Positions 8,219 to 17,110 of a stretch of DNA of 37,374 nt are shown one piece after another (position 1 is the first letter of the stretch; the number at the start of each line of letters is the position of its first letter). Origin of the DNA: a virus; IMG/VR virus record IMGVR_UViG_3300042261_000582, positions 1 through 37,374 of that record. One strand, given 5' to 3'. The position numbers and the translations under genes are program-made. Under the pieces are notes generated by a model that was not told the DNA's origin, ran no database searches, and saw only the letters and a list, made by a program, of their open reading frames with translations.

Positions 8219-8758
8219 TTATTTAACTTCATCCACTAAAATATTAGCAGAATTTTTCTGACGTTCTTGAAATTCTTTTATGATAATAGATAAACTGGTA
8301 GTGACGTTTTTGTTACATACGGTTTCCATTTTTTTCCTATCACGTTTAACTGCATTGATAAACAAAGTATACATTTTATGTGCAGTTTTTGGCGGAAAAG
8401 AAAAATCATATGACCAATGATGATTAACTACAGTTAGCCAACCACCTTTGTTTTCGTTATACAAAAATGTCATAAATGTTTCTGGATCGTAATTTACAAA
8501 ATAATCTTTAGAAACGATATAATACTTTTTATATAAATCTACATCTACATCCACATCATCATCATCATCGGATCTTACTTCTAATTGACCATCAATATTC
8601 AATAACCTTACATTATTGTCGTCATTAATTCCGGTTAAAAATATCTCAAACCCTTGTTCGTTTTTCTTTGCCAAAATGTCTTCTGGATCAAATTGTTCAA
8701 TAATTTTTTTCTTGAACCTTTTCAAAAATTTTACTATAAAATTTTCTACGATTTTCAT
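8219..8758 (-). CDS. Unknown protein with Asp/Val tract
   Basis: This is a 179-residue protein of unknown family. It has a basic N-terminal helix (VKFLKRFKKKI) and a striking acidic run at about 64-75 (DDDDDVDVDVD, encoded by ATC/ATG-rich repeats that could slip). A Trp-rich segment (GGWLTVVNHHWSYDF) and a C-terminal charged helix follow. There are no cysteine clusters or membrane segments. It is downstream of the IF3 gene on the same strand, with a 56-nt spacer lacking a hairpin, so the two may be co-transcribed. The function is not inferred. Confidence 0.6.
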   Translation of the reverse strand: MKIVENFIVKFLKRFKKKIIEQFDPEDILAKKNEQGFEIFLTGINDDNNVRLLNIDGQLEVRSDDDDDVDVDVDLYKKYYIVSKDYFVNYDPETFMTFLYNENKGGWLTVVNHHWSYDFSFPPKTAHKMYTLFINAVKRDRKKMETVCNKNVTTSLSIIIKEFQERQKNSANILVDEVK

Positions 8759-8814
8759 ATTATTATTTTTATATTAATGATTATAAAATTACAAAAAATA
8801 TTTGAATAAAAAAA

Positions 8815-9333
8815 TTATTTTTTTGGTTGGATAATAGCCCACATACGATTACCTTCTAATTTTGGCATATTTTCAACTTTACCAAAAGCTTGAAGTTCAT
8901 TGATAAATTTTAACAATAGAAGTTGACCAATATCTTTAAAATTTATCTCTCTTCCTGCAAAAAATATAAAGACCTTAACTTTGTCACCGTCTTTTAAAAA
9001 TTCGATAGCATGATTCAATTTAAATTTAAAGTCGTGTTCACCCGTATTATATGTCATTCGGATTTCCTTTATTTTAGTCTTTTTATTATTTTGAAGATTT
9101 TTTTTCTCGATTTGCCCTTTTTCATATAGGTATTTAGAATATTCCATAATCTTACAAATGCCAACTCCATCCTTAGTTACACTTAATAAGATTAAATCCT
9201 TACCCATATCATTAGCATATTTAATAGCCAAATCTTTAGCTATTTCATTGGTTGGGTTTATATTACCCACGATTCTAACAATCGGTGTTTTAATTTCTTT
9301 ATTGATTAAAACATCATCAACGTTTTTCTTCAT
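8815..9333 (-). CDS. infC: Translation initiation factor IF-3
   Basis: The 172-residue protein is a full-length IF3. The N-domain is at about 8-75, with the VRIVG strand and VGICKIMEYSKYLYE, matching the bacterial P-x-C-K-I-M-D-Y-G-K-F-x-Y-E box. A Lys-rich linker helix is at about 75-90. The C-domain has KEIRMTYNTGEHDF, a KLNHAIEFLKDGDKVKV helix-strand and GRE, ending MPKLEGNRMWAIIQPKK. IF3 binds the 30S subunit, prevents premature 50S joining and proofreads initiator tRNA. Its presence in a phage suggests control of host translation initiation. It has a host-type promoter immediately upstream, unlike most neighbours, which suggests early expression. It uses ATG, whereas many bacterial infC genes start with AUU. 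Confidence 0.95.
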   Translation of the reverse strand: MKKNVDDVLINKEIKTPIVRIVGNINPTNEIAKDLAIKYANDMGKDLILLSVTKDGVGICKIMEYSKYLYEKGQIEKKNLQNNKKTKIKEIRMTYNTGEHDFKFKLNHAIEFLKDGDKVKVFIFFAGREINFKDIGQLLLLKFINELQAFGKVENMPKLEGNRMWAIIQPKK

Positions 9334-9355
9334 TCGATTTTATTAAATTAGGCTG

Positions 9356-9363
9356 CAAAGATA
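9356..9363 (-). promoter_or_regulatory. Host-type (Bacteroidota) -7 promoter element
   Basis: On the minus strand the sequence reads TATCTTTGCA, a precise match to the Bacteroidota primary sigma -7 consensus TAnnTTTG. It sits 23 nt before the IF3 ATG. A T-rich run lies about 20 nt further upstream, where a -33 TTTG-type box would be expected. This suggests transcription by unmodified host RNA polymerase early in infection. Confidence 0.6.
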
Positions 9364-9386
9364 AACACTTTTTTCAGAAAAAAAAA

Positions 9387-9548
9387 TTAATCCGATTCTA
9401 AGTTAAAATTATAAAGTTTATTTGTGTCTTCAATAGCAATTTGCCTTAAATTATCTTTTTGTTCATCTGTCAATTTCATTTCTTTTGAAATTTCATCAAT
9501 GAAATTTTTTAAAACAAATGATATCCTTTGTGTTTGTTGTTCTGACAT
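9387..9548 (-). CDS. Small 53-residue unknown protein
   Basis: ATG at 9548 opens a 53-codon frame ending TAA at 9387-9389. The protein is helical and charged (starts MSEQQTQRISFVLKNF, then KEMKLTDEQKDNLRQIA). It has the regular composition of a real small phage protein, perhaps a coiled-coil or DNA-mimic type. It lies between the M16 peptidase gene and IF3 on the same strand. The IF3 promoter lies just downstream of its stop. No function is inferred. Confidence 0.55.
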   Translation of the reverse strand: MSEQQTQRISFVLKNFIDEISKEMKLTDEQKDNLRQIAIEDTNKLYNFNLESD

Positions 9549-9617
9549 TTTAATGTTTTTATTTTTTGTACATGAGCTAATTTAACTTATATATTATAAA
9601 AAAAATTCATTTTTTGT

Positions 9618-10721
9618 TTAAATAAATTCTGTTTTATTTACACTAATACGATACTTATTGATATTGAAATAGTTATCAAAAGCTAATATGATATCATCAA
9701 ATGTGATAATATCGATATAATTTTCAAGTAACCATTCATATGGTAATATATATCTATCTTCATTATCTTGTAAATTTATATTACTTTTTAATATTGTTAT
9801 CTTAATATAATTTTTAATAGTTTCAAATTTTTCTTGTGTTAAATATGATTTATCTTTAAAAACATCTTTTATAACATCTATTGTTTTATTTACATTGCTA
9901 TCTGTAGTTTCTGTTGAAATTGTGACAAATCCAATTTTATCTATTCGTTCTATTCGACAATTTATATAATATGCTAAACTGTTTTTTTCTCTTATTGCTT
10001 TATATAAAGGTGATTTTAAACCGCCTGATAAAAGTAATGTGATAAATATTATTTTATGAAAATCTGTTTCTATGATAGGTGATATAAAAACAATTGATGA
10101 TTTATTATTAGAATAAATAGGTGTTTCTAAAATATTATCATATGTATTAAAACTAATAATTTTTTTATCTACATTAGTTGAATGTGTAATATCGGACTCG
10201 TGCTTATATTTTTTAGAAAAATAAATTATTTTTGATGGTTTATCGTAATATTTTGAATAATAATTTAAACAATCTTCAATAGTTATGTTTTGTATATCTT
10301 CTTTCTTCCCAACAGAATTAAAGTTATTTAATATTTTCCTATGTAAATTAAGAATATGGTTTTTGCTATATTTGTTAAATAAATCAGAATATTCTTCTAA
10401 TATTACTTTTTTTTCAATTTCAAATACATCGGTATCTATTTTAAAATTATTCACTTTTAATAAAAAATCGTTTTTAAATTTATACACATATTCATCCAAA
10501 CCTTTAATATGAAAAATAATATTATTTGTTGTAGTAAAAGCATTCCACGAAATTCCATTTTTTTCTAATTTATCAATGAAATTATCATCTAAATTTTTAC
10601 AAATTAAATGTTCTATAAAATGACTTATACCATAAATTCCATTTGTTTCATTTATTACAACACCGTCATAAATTATATAAAAACTCGACAAATCGTTTGT
10701 GTTTGCTATATTATATATCAT
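9618..10721 (-). CDS. M16 (insulinase/pitrilysin-like) zinc peptidase
   Basis: The 367-residue protein carries the inverted zinc motif H34-F-I-E37-H38 within GISHFIEHL. The third ligand is Glu109 or 110 in VILEEY, at the spacing usual for M16 (about 70-75 residues). The region ISWNAFTTTNNIIFHIKG matches the strand after the motif, and KSPLYKAIREKNSLAYYI in the C-terminal domain matches the conserved R-x-Y region of the second M16 domain. It therefore looks like a complete two-domain, single-ring-half M16 enzyme, slightly short compared with processing peptidases of about 420 residues. The substrate is unknown; degradation of small host or phage peptides or processing of a virion protein are possibilities. 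No signal peptide is seen, so it is probably cytoplasmic. Confidence 0.85.
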   Translation of the reverse strand: MIYNIANTNDLSSFYIIYDGVVINETNGIYGISHFIEHLICKNLDDNFIDKLEKNGISWNAFTTTNNIIFHIKGLDEYVYKFKNDFLLKVNNFKIDTDVFEIEKKVILEEYSDLFNKYSKNHILNLHRKILNNFNSVGKKEDIQNITIEDCLNYYSKYYDKPSKIIYFSKKYKHESDITHSTNVDKKIISFNTYDNILETPIYSNNKSSIVFISPIIETDFHKIIFITLLLSGGLKSPLYKAIREKNSLAYYINCRIERIDKIGFVTISTETTDSNVNKTIDVIKDVFKDKSYLTQEKFETIKNYIKITILKSNINLQDNEDRYILPYEWLLENYIDIITFDDIILAFDNYFNINKYRISVNKTEFI

Positions 10722-10790
10722 ATATTAATTTATAAATATTTTATTTTATATATTTAATAAAAAAAATGTTTTTTACACTTAAATAAAAAC

Positions 10791-10802
10791 AATATATAAA
10801 TA
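10791..10802 (+). promoter_or_regulatory. Exact T4-type late promoter TATAAATA
   Basis: AATATATAAATA contains TATAAATA at 10795-10802, the exact T4 late promoter -10 element, 21 nt before the ATG at 10824 of a structural gene. This is the best individual match in the window and supports gp55-dependent late transcription. Confidence 0.6.
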
Positions 10803-10823
10803 AAAACATTGATATTTTAAAAT

Positions 10824-13412
10824 ATGAAAGATATATGGAATATTGAATCAAATTGGTCATTAGATAATAACACATGGGTAAAAATAGAGCAATTGGACAC
10901 TAATTGGAGTGGTGTAACATACATTCCAGATAATTATTTCAAATATCAAAAATGCTTATCTGGAATATCATATCAATATGTTAATGTTCTTGATGATATA
11001 TACACAAAAAACGAAATGGTTGGTAAAAGTTGGTGTATTTATAACATGTATAATGAATTTGACATTATAAATAATTTTATGATTAATATGGATACTGTTG
11101 ATGTGTGCAGTACTATAAATTTAGATTTGTCGCAAAGATATTACACAATAGATAACGTAAATTTAAAAACAAAACATAAAGTTTTACTCGTTAATCAAAC
11201 AAATAATATTGAAAACGGTTTATATAATATAGATCAACGTGGTTATCTTATATCATCCAATTATTTAGCTGATAGTGGTAACACATATCGTTATAAAGCA
11301 TACACTAAATTAGGTGATAATAAACATAAAGAATTCCATTTATTAAATAGTGGAAACGTCTTTCCTATTTTAAATGAACCATCTATATATATAACTGGAA
11401 AAACATATATTATAAAAAATTTTTTTAATTATAATTTAGAATCAGAATCTGCTAAATTAATATTTACAGATTATGATATAGCAAGACATACTCAATCATC
11501 TAATTATTTATTTTATTCTGGTTTTAGTTTTTTATATAATTTTTCTGATACTGAAAATATAATTATAAAGTATCATGATAATAATTATATTGTAGCAATA
11601 GACCCAGATATAAATAAGTTTATTTATACAGATACAATAATATCTGGTACAACAGTAGATAGTTTAACGTTAGGTACTACTATTATTAATTTGTATGATA
11701 CTTTTTGGCTCACTAATGCCAATGCTGTATATACATTTGTTAAAGTTAGTGCAGATTTTTATAATGCTGTTAATTTAAATGATTATATTAATTTTGAAAT
11801 AAGCGGTGTTACTAATCTTAGTTATAAAACTTTTATACAAAGTAAATATAACCCAAGTGATTATTATGTTTCTTTAAAAAATATTATTCCAAATAATATA
11901 ATAACCGATTTAAATAATGCTACATATACCATAACAAATCTTCAATGGTCTTTATCCGGCACAAGTGATATACAAACTACCTTAAACGCATCGTATTTTT
12001 CAAAATATTTTGATATAGATTCTATGTTAAATATATCACCTAAATATTATAAATATAACCATTATTTTGATTATGACGGATTAGAATTTATTTATAGTGG
12101 TTCTACTACATATATAATAACAGGTTTTACAACAAATAATCATTATGTTAAATATAAATTATATGAGCATTTAAATTATATAAATTCTACTATATTTAAT
12201 AATAGTTATTCATTTTTAAATTCTATCAATATAACTGGTTTTACAACTGGTTTTACTGTATTGAATCCGGCTGTACAAAGCTCAGAATACTATGATCAAT
12301 ACCCCAAAGGCACTTATATAAAAATTATACCTGAAAATTCATCAGATATGAATTTTTTTAAAAAAAACACGTTTGTTAATTTAAATGGTTTATATAAAAC
12401 ACTCATTGTTGATTATCAACCAAATGAATATTTTATCATAGAAACATATAAACAAGATAGTGGTTTAACTATAACATCGATTGAAAACATATACACGTTA
12501 ACTGGTATATCCGAAATGCTTTATTATATTTATATAAATGAAGAAAATGATTGGTATAGAAAAAAAGATGATAGTTTGAGAAAAAGTATTTGTGTAGCAT
12601 ATTCAAGGATCATAGAAAATGATATAAATATAACGAAATACACAACAGCTTTATTAACACAAGACAACAAACACAAGTTTATACTCGAAATGTATAATCC
12701 GGAAAACTTATATAATAATGGTGGCAATGTTACTTTAAGTTATGATTCTAATTTAACATATAAGCCAATTGAATTAATTGAAATTGGGGTTGATAAACAT
12801 ACAAAAATACCAATACCTATATTAAATGAAAATTTATTGATTTCATATGACACCATTATTATAGTTACTGGTGATACAACTGGTATCACATCAACCAATA
12901 AATTCACTTTTTACATTAAAGCTACAATTGGAATGAATTTTAATTGCATTTTTTATAGTACAAATTCAACATCATTAAATATAAATTGGGGTGATGGTAC
13001 AATAGAAGATATAAATTTTAATACGTATCATTTAATTGGGCATACGTATTTAGATAATGAATTTTTCACTATTACTTTTATTGGAGATTTGCAATACATA
13101 ACATCATTAACAGCAGATGGTGCTATAATTAACACTGATATTATAACTATTAAAAATTTATCATCTTTAACGTTGGCTAATAATCTTTTATTAGATTTAA
13201 ACATTAATAATTTAATGTATTTAACATATTTAAACTTAGAAAATAATAGTTTATTAGATGTAGATAAATATTATAATTCGTTAAGTTCTAATGGTCTATT
13301 ATCTGGGTATATAAATACAAGTGGAAATAATAATAGTGTAGTAACCAGTTTATCAAATGCGAGTAGATCTAATTTAATTTCATATGGTTGGAATTTAATT
13401 TATAATATTTAA
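10824..13412 (+). CDS. Large virion structural protein, tail or baseplate
   Basis: The 862-residue protein is rich in Tyr, Asn, Thr, Ser and Ile, with many short beta strands and SGTT/TGFTTG turns, as in phage tail fibre or baseplate proteins. The C-terminal region (about 715-760) has a PKD-like block (INWGDGTIEDINF ... HTYLDNEFFTITFIGD). It is followed by leucine-rich-repeat-like lines (SLTLANNLLLDLNINNLMYL) at about 770-830, an arrangement seen in Bacteroidota surface and phage adhesion proteins. No enzyme motif is seen. It is probably in one unit with the adhesin gene 18 nt downstream, under a T4-like late promoter. It could be a baseplate wedge component or a fibre; the sequence does not decide. 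Confidence 0.65.
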   Translation: MKDIWNIESNWSLDNNTWVKIEQLDTNWSGVTYIPDNYFKYQKCLSGISYQYVNVLDDIYTKNEMVGKSWCIYNMYNEFDIINNFMINMDTVDVCSTINLDLSQRYYTIDNVNLKTKHKVLLVNQTNNIENGLYNIDQRGYLISSNYLADSGNTYRYKAYTKLGDNKHKEFHLLNSGNVFPILNEPSIYITGKTYIIKNFFNYNLESESAKLIFTDYDIARHTQSSNYLFYSGFSFLYNFSDTENIIIKYHDNNYIVAIDPDINKFIYTDTIISGTTVDSLTLGTTIINLYDTFWLTNANAVYTFVKVSADFYNAVNLNDYINFEISGVTNLSYKTFIQSKYNPSDYYVSLKNIIPNNIITDLNNATYTITNLQWSLSGTSDIQTTLNASYFSKYFDIDSMLNISPKYYKYNHYFDYDGLEFIYSGSTTYIITGFTTNNHYVKYKLYEHLNYINSTIFNNSYSFLNSINITGFTTGFTVLNPAVQSSEYYDQYPKGTYIKIIPENSSDMNFFKKNTFVNLNGLYKTLIVDYQPNEYFIIETYKQDSGLTITSIENIYTLTGISEMLYYIYINEENDWYRKKDDSLRKSICVAYSRIIENDINITKYTTALLTQDNKHKFILEMYNPENLYNNGGNVTLSYDSNLTYKPIELIEIGVDKHTKIPIPILNENLLISYDTIIIVTGDTTGITSTNKFTFYIKATIGMNFNCIFYSTNSTSLNINWGDGTIEDINFNTYHLIGHTYLDNEFFTITFIGDLQYITSLTADGAIINTDIITIKNLSSLTLANNLLLDLNINNLMYLTYLNLENNSLLDVDKYYNSLSSNGLLSGYINTSGNNNSVVTSLSNASRSNLISYGWNLIYNI

Positions 13413-13430
13413 AAATAATATCATGAATAA

Positions 13431-15170
13431 ATGAGTTTTAAAGTTCAAATAGTAAATATAGAAAATAATGTTAATAATATACTTTTAACGGATGATTTAA
13501 CAATAGAAATATTAAAAGTTAAATACAATTGGATATTAAATGCTTCTATAAAAAATGTTGTTTTAGGATTAGATGATTATGGTTTAGTATGGTATTCTGG
13601 CGAATGGATTTGCGGCGAATGGGAAGATGGTACATGGTATTCTGGAATTTGGCATAACGGTATATGGAAAAATGGCAAATGGTATTCTTATTTGTTAGAT
13701 AAAGCTATGATATTATCAAGAAGATTTGTTATTGTAGAAGAAGATAAAATATATTCACAATTTTTAAATGGTAAATGGTATAATGGCGATTGGTATAATG
13801 GAATATTCGGTAATGATATTGATGTATCAAGTTATTCTGGTATAACTATACCAACAGAATGTCCTTATTGGATTAATGGTAATTTTTATAATGGTTTATT
13901 TAAAAATTCAGTTTGGTTAAATGGTAATTTTTATAATGAGTTTTTTAAAAATTCTTATTGGTTAAGTGGAAAATTTTATAATGGTAAATTTGACAATTTT
14001 GAATGGCACAATGGAAATTTTTATGGAGGTGATTTTGTTAAAGGTGTATGGAAAAATGGTTCATTTAATCAAATAAATATAAATATATTGTCAAGATTTG
14101 GTGTTCAAAGTGGAGTTACATCAGATGGTGTTTTAACAACATGGGAAAATGGTGTATTTGAAAATGGTATGTTTATGTCTGGTTTAAATGTGGATGTCAG
14201 TGGTAATACAATTGCAAGTATTTGCCATAACACAACTCATTGGTTAAATGGTAAATTTAACAATGGTTTTTGGTATGGTGGTCACTTTAAAAAAGGAACA
14301 TTTAATTATGGTAAATGGTATGGTGGTGTATTTAATACTGATTTTGAATACCATCACACGCAAGAAACCACTTGGGTTAATGGCTATTGGTATGATGGAC
14401 TTTGGATGAATGGTACATTTAAATCTGGCATGTTTATGTCTGGTATGTGGCTAAATGGCATTTTTGAAAATGGTTTTTTAGTGAGTGAATATACTGATGT
14501 GATTACACCAGATTTAAAAGAAAATATAATACCACAACAATTACCAACACCACCAACACCACCAACATATTATTCACCTACAGTGACAACAAATTCTATT
14601 GGTACGCCAGCATATAATTCGTGTGATGTGATATGTGAAGTTACAAATACTGGTGGATTATCAACAACACGTGGTATTTGTTATTCTACAAATAACACAC
14701 CTACATTAAACAATACAGTTATTTATGACAATAATAATGGGTTGGGTGTATATACTAATACTATGATTGGGTTGTCACAAAATACAACTTATTATGTCCG
14801 TGCGTTTGCTATAAATTCACTTGGTGTTAATTATGGTACTATTAAAAATTTAATTACTGCTGCATTGCCAGTACCGACAGTTGAAACATATCAAGCAATT
14901 ACACTTAATAATAATGCGACAGTAAGTGGTTATTTATCAGATAATGGTGGCAGCGCAATAACTGCGATAGGTTTTATATATTCTACGACCAATCCACCAA
15001 ATAACGGAATAGTTCATAATATAGGCACAGCTAATGCACCTTGGAATTTTGGCTGCACATTAACTTTATTATATGGTACTACATATTATTATGTAGCATT
15101 TGCCGATAATAGTAGCGGGAGAGGCACTGGTAGTGTTAAAACATTTACAACAACATCATATGCGCCATAA
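13431..15170 (+). CDS. Tail fibre/adhesin with W-x-N-G repeats and FN3-like domains
   Basis: The protein has 579 residues. After an N-terminal attachment region (about 1-50), residues about 53-350 consist of many short imperfect repeats of the form W-x-N-G-x-[FW]-Y-N-G-x-[FW], MORN-like and likely to build a long beta-solenoid. A Pro/Thr linker (about 365-378) leads to two fibronectin III-like domains (about 380-475 and 480-575) with the usual YYVRAFAINSLG and TYYYVAFADN strands. This architecture suggests a receptor-binding fibre or a whisker. It lies 18 nt after the large structural protein, with a second ATG 6 nt upstream in another phase. The start chosen gives MSFKVQIVN. Assignment as a fibre is inference from architecture. 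Confidence 0.7.
   Translation: MSFKVQIVNIENNVNNILLTDDLTIEILKVKYNWILNASIKNVVLGLDDYGLVWYSGEWICGEWEDGTWYSGIWHNGIWKNGKWYSYLLDKAMILSRRFVIVEEDKIYSQFLNGKWYNGDWYNGIFGNDIDVSSYSGITIPTECPYWINGNFYNGLFKNSVWLNGNFYNEFFKNSYWLSGKFYNGKFDNFEWHNGNFYGGDFVKGVWKNGSFNQININILSRFGVQSGVTSDGVLTTWENGVFENGMFMSGLNVDVSGNTIASICHNTTHWLNGKFNNGFWYGGHFKKGTFNYGKWYGGVFNTDFEYHHTQETTWVNGYWYDGLWMNGTFKSGMFMSGMWLNGIFENGFLVSEYTDVITPDLKENIIPQQLPTPPTPPTYYSPTVTTNSIGTPAYNSCDVICEVTNTGGLSTTRGICYSTNNTPTLNNTVIYDNNNGLGVYTNTMIGLSQNTTYYVRAFAINSLGVNYGTIKNLITAALPVPTVETYQAITLNNNATVSGYLSDNGGSAITAIGFIYSTTNPPNNGIVHNIGTANAPWNFGCTLTLLYGTTYYYVAFADNSSGRGTGSVKTFTTTSYAP
13587..14480 (+). repeat. Degenerate W-x-N-G coding repeats
   Basis: The DNA repeats variants of a tgg-tta-aat-ggt-aat-ttt-tat-aat-ggt core, encoding W-L-N-G-N-F-Y-N-G units, roughly every 30-60 nt. 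Closest copies are at about 13869-13900 and 13913-13940. Such tracts can recombine to change adhesin length. Confidence 0.7.
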
Positions 15171-15244
15171 TTTTTTTAAACTTTCATTTAAAATATATAG
15201 TATCATAAAAACAATTTCACACAATTAAAAAAATAATAACTTCT

Positions 15245-15499
15245 ATGGATAAAGAATCAAGGTTTAAAAACTTTGACTCAATTGTTATTACTAATAATCA
15301 AATTGATAAATGCTTAAATATACAATTAACAAATTTATCTGAAAATATAAATATTCGAAATTTATTACAATATTTAAAGAATAATGGATGGTGTAATTAT
15401 AAATTTAACGAATATAGTATTAAAAAACAAGATAATATAAATTTACCAACATTAGTAATATTGAGTTACACACCACCCACAACAACAATTTTCAAATAA
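15245..15499 (+). CDS. Small unknown protein in the structural block
   Basis: The 84-residue protein has no recognised family. It is hydrophilic, with a predicted helix (NIRNLLQYLKNNGW) and a Thr/Pro-rich C-terminus (YTPPTTTIF). The AATATATAG-like tract about 45 nt upstream may be its promoter. Its position between the adhesin and a candidate internal protein suggests a minor virion or assembly role. It ends with adjacent TAA and TAG. Confidence 0.55.
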   Translation: MDKESRFKNFDSIVITNNQIDKCLNIQLTNLSENINIRNLLQYLKNNGWCNYKFNEYSIKKQDNINLPTLVILSYTPPTTTIFK

Positions 15500-15589
15500 T
15501 AGAAAAAACTCACTTTTTAAATAAAATATATACATTTTGATACAATTTTTTAAAAATGTAAAAGATTGCTAAAAAATAACAATAAATGT

Positions 15590-16876
15590 ATGAAAAATTT
15601 AAAAATGGAATTGTTCAATTTTAAACAAAATTTAGTATTTGAACAAGCTGAAATATCATCAGTCGTTGAAACTTATCTTATTAATTTCGACAACATATCC
15701 GAAATCGAATTAAAAAAAGGTTTAACAGAAAGATTATTGCCATATTCTTATGATAAAGATGTAAAAGATCTTTTAGAAATGGTAGACCAAGAAATTAAAT
15801 CATTTAACCTTATATATGAATTGAAAGATTTATATAAAAGAATCGAAAGAAATAACTTGGGTGGTTTATATAGACACCCTATGAAAGTTATATTAGAAAT
15901 AATACAACTTCCTGATGATAATACAAGAATGGAACAAATTTTACACGAATTAAAAATATACGATTGGATTCCGGAAATTAAAAAATTCGTTTGGAATTTA
16001 ACTAAAAATCCACTTGATGTTCAAAATATGTCAAATTCAGGCAAAGGTGAAAAAATATACACATTGATTGAAAAAACAGAAAATGGATATATGGCTTTTA
16101 TTTCTGATCGTTGGTTTATGATAGATGACGGTATTAAACAAGTTTTAGTCGAAGATTACGTAAAAGATGACGATAGAATAAGAGAATTAAGACTTTTAGA
16201 ACAAGCATTAACAATAGGTGAGGTTGTAAAAGATAAATTTTTAATTCGCCTTAATGAAGATATTGTAATTGGTATATCAACGAAAAATGACAATTCTTTA
16301 TATATAAACGAAGAAAAATTAGATTCCGAATCAACACTTGAAAGTGTTTTCGCATCGCCTATTATTCCGTTTTTGAAGAAAGATTATTTTAAAATGATTA
16401 GTGCAGTTAAGGAAAATATTTCTAATTTAATAGAATTGGATATAGCTTTAAAAATTTATAATGTTCTACAACCAGCTTTGGAATGTTATGTGTTTAATTA
16501 TAAAGATGGTATGTATTTATATTCAAAAGATATTAGAACTGGTAGCTCATTTTATGAATATGAATCAGTATCCGAACTTATACATGATATTAAAAAAGAT
16601 TTAGATTTTGATGCTACTCACTTTTTTGAAAATAAATTATCTAAAGAATTGAAAAAAATTAAAAGTTTAGAAGATCAAGAAAAAGTGATCGAATCACAAA
16701 TTATAGATAACACCAATGCTATTGATGAATTAAAATATGAAAAAGAATTATTAGAATCTGATAAAAGTTTTAGGTTATTGTTCGACAATTTATTAAGAAA
16801 TAGAGAAGGTCTTTATCAAAGTTTGAATAAAATTAAAAACGAAAAAACACAATTTAAAAAAACAATGGTTCGTTAA
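15590..16876 (+). CDS. Unknown coiled-coil protein, possible internal or structural protein
   Basis: I place the start at the ATG at 15590 rather than at the in-frame TTG at 15566, because ATG dominates here; this gives 428 residues. The N-terminus, MKNLKMELFNFKQNLVFE then Gln, is a weaker version of the capsid-targeting-like leaders found in other proteins here. The body is alpha-helical and acidic. The last 90 residues form a coiled coil (KELKKIKSLEDQEKVIESQI ... NKIKNEKTQ). Two blocks, ENGYMAFISDRWFMIDDG and YVFNYKDGMYLYSKD, look like beta domains. No enzyme motif is seen. It is followed by a clear terminator, so it closes the structural operon. A virion role is inferred from position and leader only. 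Confidence 0.6.
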   Translation: MKNLKMELFNFKQNLVFEQAEISSVVETYLINFDNISEIELKKGLTERLLPYSYDKDVKDLLEMVDQEIKSFNLIYELKDLYKRIERNNLGGLYRHPMKVILEIIQLPDDNTRMEQILHELKIYDWIPEIKKFVWNLTKNPLDVQNMSNSGKGEKIYTLIEKTENGYMAFISDRWFMIDDGIKQVLVEDYVKDDDRIRELRLLEQALTIGEVVKDKFLIRLNEDIVIGISTKNDNSLYINEEKLDSESTLESVFASPIIPFLKKDYFKMISAVKENISNLIELDIALKIYNVLQPALECYVFNYKDGMYLYSKDIRTGSSFYEYESVSELIHDIKKDLDFDATHFFENKLSKELKKIKSLEDQEKVIESQIIDNTNAIDELKYEKELLESDKSFRLLFDNLLRNREGLYQSLNKIKNEKTQFKKTMVR

Positions 16877-16913
16877 ATATATACAGTAATAACTGGAAGT
16901 TCAGCAATTAAAA

Positions 16914-16940
16914 ACTATCGTTTATCGATAGTTTTTTTTT
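16914..16940 (+). terminator. Rho-independent terminator
   Basis: ACTATCG (16914-16920), loop TTTAT, CGATAGT (16926-16932) and then a run of T. It ends the unit finishing at 16876. The following stretch to 17018 is AT-only, with further TATATAA tracts (16983-17000). Confidence 0.8.
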
Positions 16941-17018
16941 AAAAAAAAATTAAACAAAAAATTAAACAAAAAATTTAACATAACATATATAAATATATAA
17001 GAAAAGTAACATATTTAT

Positions 17019-17073
17019 AAATCCTTTAAATCCTTTAAATCCTTTAAATCCTTTAATATCCTTTTTATCCTTT
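17019..17073 (+). repeat. Six tandem 9-bp repeats AAATCCTTT
   Basis: Four perfect copies of AAATCCTTT (17019, 17028, 17037, 17046) are followed by two variants: AATATCCTTT at 17055 and TTATCCTTT at 17065. They sit in the spacer 38 nt before the late sigma factor gene, downstream of a TATATAA tract. A run of phased sites suggests a protein-binding array that could control this gene, or simple slippage. Its translation on the other strand (repeated K-G-F) is an artefact. Confidence 0.85.
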
Positions 17074-17110
17074 ATTTTAAAAATAAAAAAAAAATAAAGT
17101 TTACATATAT

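Noticed and set aside
17019-17073. CRISPR-like array
   Set aside because: Units are 9 bp with no spacers; not a CRISPR.
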